From assembly GCA_902778135.1 (NCBI GenBank), contig CACYWP010000008.1, forward strand, positions 1-64,000: a DNA stretch of 64,000 nucleotides. Reading direction: 5' to 3'. The position numbers were made by a program, and so were the translations under genes. The notes under the pieces are model-generated. The model made no database searches and had not been told where the DNA came from. It worked only from the letters and a program-made list of their open reading frames with translations. The stretch is from an uncultured Coriobacteriaceae bacterium. GTDB lineage: Bacteria > Actinomycetota > Coriobacteriia > Coriobacteriales > Atopobiaceae. This document shows positions 61,282 to 64,000 of the stretch, in pieces. The stretch's first letter is position 1; every line of letters starts with the position of its first letter.

Positions 61282-61941
61282 GTGGGAGTCACAGAGGTGT
61301 TCACGACGTTCGGCGACGTCTATCTGCGCTCCGTCCTGTCCACGTGGCTGATGACGGCGGTCTGCTTTGCCGGCGGCCTGGCATTGGGCATCCTGGTGAC
61401 CGTGCTGAGGGTCTCTCCCGTCAAGCCCCTGCGCGTGGCCGGCGACGTGTACGTGCAGCTCTTCCGCAACATCCCCACGGTGTCGCTGCTGGTCATCTTC
61501 GTGTACGCGCTGCCATACCTCGGCGCGACGCTGTCGTATCGCACCTGCCTGCTCGCCTGCGTCATCCTGGTCGTCTCGTCGTTTGCCTCCGAGAACTTCA
61601 TGAGCGGCATCAACGCCATCGGCGTCGGCCAGATCGAGGCCGCGCGCTCCATAGGGCTGACCTTCGTGCAGATCGTGCGCCTCATCGTCATCCCGCAGTC
61701 CCTGCGCACCACCGTGCTGCCCATGACCAACCTGCTCATCGCGACGCTGCTGACCACGGCCATGGGCTCGCAGGTGCCGCTGACCCCGCCCGAGCTGACC
61801 GGCATGGTCAACTACGTCAACTCGCGCTCGGTGGCGGGCATCTCCGCCTTCATCGTGTCGGCCATCTGCTATGCGGGCACGTCCGTGGTGCTCGGCTGGC
61901 TGGGCAACAAGCTTGACGAGAAGGTGAGGATCGTCCGATGA
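61282..61941 (+). CDS. amino-acid ABC transporter permease (first)
   Basis: A 219-residue permease with about five transmembrane segments and the EAA loop in IEAARSIGLTFVQIVRLIVIPQSLR. It belongs to the HisM/GlnP family that forms a pair with the next gene. GTG 61282 has AAGGAGG at proper distance; GTG 61276 is too close to it. Its stop overlaps the next start by four bases (ATGA). Confidence 0.92.
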   Translation: MGVTEVFTTFGDVYLRSVLSTWLMTAVCFAGGLALGILVTVLRVSPVKPLRVAGDVYVQLFRNIPTVSLLVIFVYALPYLGATLSYRTCLLACVILVVSSFASENFMSGINAIGVGQIEAARSIGLTFVQIVRLIVIPQSLRTTVLPMTNLLIATLLTTAMGSQVPLTPPELTGMVNYVNSRSVAGISAFIVSAICYAGTSVVLGWLGNKLDEKVRIVR

Positions 61942-62780
61942 GTGCCAACGTTTCCATGCGGGACGCCCTCTACGAGGCGCCCGGTCCCAAGACGCGTCGG
62001 CGCGTGGCCATCGGCACGGGCATCTCCGTCGTGCTGCTGCTGGGCCTCATCGCCTTCGTCATCCGCCAGTTCTACGTCAACGACCAGCTCAATCCCCGCT
62101 ACTGGAGCTTCTTTGCGCGCTGGACCACCTGGCGCTTCCTGCTGAGGGGCCTTGCCGGCACCATCAGGGTCGCCTTCACGGCGGGCATCATCGCCATGAT
62201 CCTCGGCCTGCTGCTGATGCTGGGGCGCATCAGCCACAACAGGCCGCTCTCGGTTGCCTGCCACGTCATCACCGACCTGTTCCGCAGCCTGCCGAGCCTC
62301 CTGCTCATCTACTTCTTCTTCCTCGTCATCCCCAAGTACGGCCTGCGCATGCCCTCCTTCTGGATGATCACCGTCCCTGTGGCGCTCGCGGCGTCGGGCG
62401 TGCTGGCCGAGGTCTTCCGTGCGGGCGTCAACGCCGTGCCCAAGGGCCAGAGCGAGGCGGCCATGGCATTGGGCATGACGCATGGCAAGATCACGCGCAA
62501 GATCGTGCTGCCCCAGGCGCTGAGGATCGTCGTTCCCAGCCTCGTGTCCCAGCTGGTCGTCGTCGTGAAGGACACGACGGTCGCCTACGTGGTCAGCTAT
62601 CCCGACCTCATGCAGAACGCGCGCGTCCTCATCTCCAACTACGACGCGCTGGTCTCGATGTACTTCGTGGTGGCGCTCATCTACATCGCCATCAACTACG
62701 CGACCAACCAGTTCTCCATCTACCTGGCGCATCGCGAGGGCACCTCCATCATGTCGCGCACCACCGAGAACCCCGTGTAG
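61938..62780 (+). CDS. amino-acid ABC transporter permease (second)
   Basis: A 280-residue permease of the same family with an N-terminal extra membrane segment (about 24-45) and the EAA loop [25 protein letters not shown]. Downstream residues [21 protein letters not shown] are typical of glutamate/aspartate permeases. It overlaps the first permease (ATGA), so the two are coupled and form a heterodimer. Confidence 0.93.
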   Translation: MSANVSMRDALYEAPGPKTRRRVAIGTGISVVLLLGLIAFVIRQFYVNDQLNPRYWSFFARWTTWRFLLRGLAGTIRVAFTAGIIAMILGLLLMLGRISHNRPLSVACHVITDLFRSLPSLLLIYFFFLVIPKYGLRMPSFWMITVPVALAASGVLAEVFRAGVNAVPKGQSEAAMALGMTHGKITRKIVLPQALRIVVPSLVSQLVVVVKDTTVAYVVSYPDLMQNARVLISNYDALVSMYFVVALIYIAINYATNQFSIYLAHREGTSIMSRTTENPV

Positions 62781-62802
62781 GGAGCAGGAAGGAGCACCCA
62801 AC

Positions 62803-63555
<753 letters not shown>

Positions 63556-63722
63556 GGGCCGTCGGGGACGGCGGCTTGCGGGAGGCCGTTCCCTGTCATG
63601 CGGGTGCGAGGCTTCCGTCCTGTCCCTGCCTGTCTCTTTGGAAAATGGAGCTGCATGTCGTCAGGCATATGGTACGTTTGAAGGCGTTCTGACTGTTGGC
63701 CTCGTGGGACCGGTGATGCGTC

Positions 63723-64000
63723 GTGTACTGTCCGAACTGTGGCATGGAACTTCCCGACTGGGCGCACTTCTGCGAGCGTTGTGGGGCTCGCGTGGGTGCG
63801 TCGGCGCGCCATGGCGACCCGCTCGATCAGGTCGAGATGGGCGAGGCGCCTGCGGAACCGCTGTGGGAGGACGATGTCGTCCCACGGGAGGAGCCGTCAC
63901 CGTCTCCCGACGGTCCGTCCGTGTCCCCGCAGGAGGAGTCGGCTGACGACCAGACGCAGCTGATGGATGCGACCGAGATGGCTGATGCGGCTGGCGACCT
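63723..64000 (+). CDS. zinc-ribbon protein, N-terminal part (cut by the window edge)
   Basis: Reading from GTG 63723 gives VYCPNCGMELPDWAHFC and then ERCGARVG, a double CxxC zinc ribbon typical of actinobacterial membrane or signalling proteins, followed by an acidic, proline-rich linker (EEPSPSPDGPSVSPQEES and on). The frame stays open to base 64000. The nearest upstream in-frame stop is at 63714, so GTG 63723 is the only reasonable start. The rest is outside the window; such N-termini often precede a transmembrane or FHA-like domain. Confidence 0.7.
   Translation, partial: MYCPNCGMELPDWAHFCERCGARVGASARHGDPLDQVEMGEAPAEPLWEDDVVPREEPSPSPDGPSVSPQEESADDQTQLMDATEMADAAGD

Overview
The window is about 64 kb of GC-rich bacterial chromosome. 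It suggests a strictly anaerobic, saccharolytic member of the Coriobacteriia (Actinomycetota), close to Olsenella, Atopobium or Collinsella. The grounds are: a class III anaerobic ribonucleotide reductase (nrdD/nrdG); a giant 2-hydroxyacyl-CoA dehydratase activase-type protein of 1543 residues; a TrpB2-type tryptophan synthase with a tRNA-Trp T-box leader; phospho-beta-glucosidases; Gram-positive wall genes (sortase, NodB deacetylase, PcsB-like protein); and high GC with GTG/TTG starts. The genus is inference. I see no rRNA, tRNA, CRISPR, prophage or replication origin.

Layout. 0-5.2 kb: a DUF1848 gene broken by a 61-bp tandem duplication, an oxidoreductase, a lectin-fold protein, two nitroreductases and a DUF3990 protein. 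5.5-10.3 kb: an orphan PTS EIIB, two HAD phosphatases, uridine and thymidine kinases and two tandem DJ-1/PfpI proteins. 10.3-14.3 kb, minus strand: a Zn-macrodomain/class M sirtuin pair (reversible protein ADP-ribosylation), then a lipoprotein and a zinc-ribbon protein. 14.5-22.3 kb: a threonine-aldolase-like enzyme, polysaccharide deacetylase, secreted heptad-repeat protein, YfbR nucleotidase and GH2 glycosidase. 22.3-23.9 kb: an IS110-type element with a structured leader that may be a bridge RNA. 24-28.1 kb: ettA, then a three-gene surface cluster (small secreted protein with a VNQTG sorting-like tail, sortase, four-TM protein) with an intrinsic terminator inside the 5' end of the sortase gene.

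28.3-32 kb: GH1 and GH4 enzymes around a Cys-rich protein and a Spx/ArsC protein. 32-38.8 kb: DUF1846, a double-HTH regulator, an esterase, a B3/B4-domain protein and an Old Yellow Enzyme-type reductase. 38.8-39.2 kb: a non-coding cluster of about ten copies of GTTGTCTGCG in both orientations. 39.3-43 kb: trpB with its T-box, EcsC and a HAD protein. 43.1-48.4 kb: a TetR regulator overlapping the activase giant. 48.6-51 kb: RDD protein, pepT and a membrane protein. 51-54.1 kb: nrdD-nrdG under two NrdR-like boxes. 54.4-60 kb: an M16 protease, a PcsB-like/lysozyme-like wall protein and uppP. 60.2-63.6 kb: a polar amino-acid ABC transporter operon. The window ends inside a zinc-ribbon gene.

The genes fit beta-glucoside and amino-acid metabolism under anaerobiosis plus wall maintenance. 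The least ordinary items are the sortase trio with its internal terminator, the GTTGTCTGCG cluster, the IS110 leader RNA, the sirtuin-macrodomain pair and the duplication-broken DUF1848 gene.
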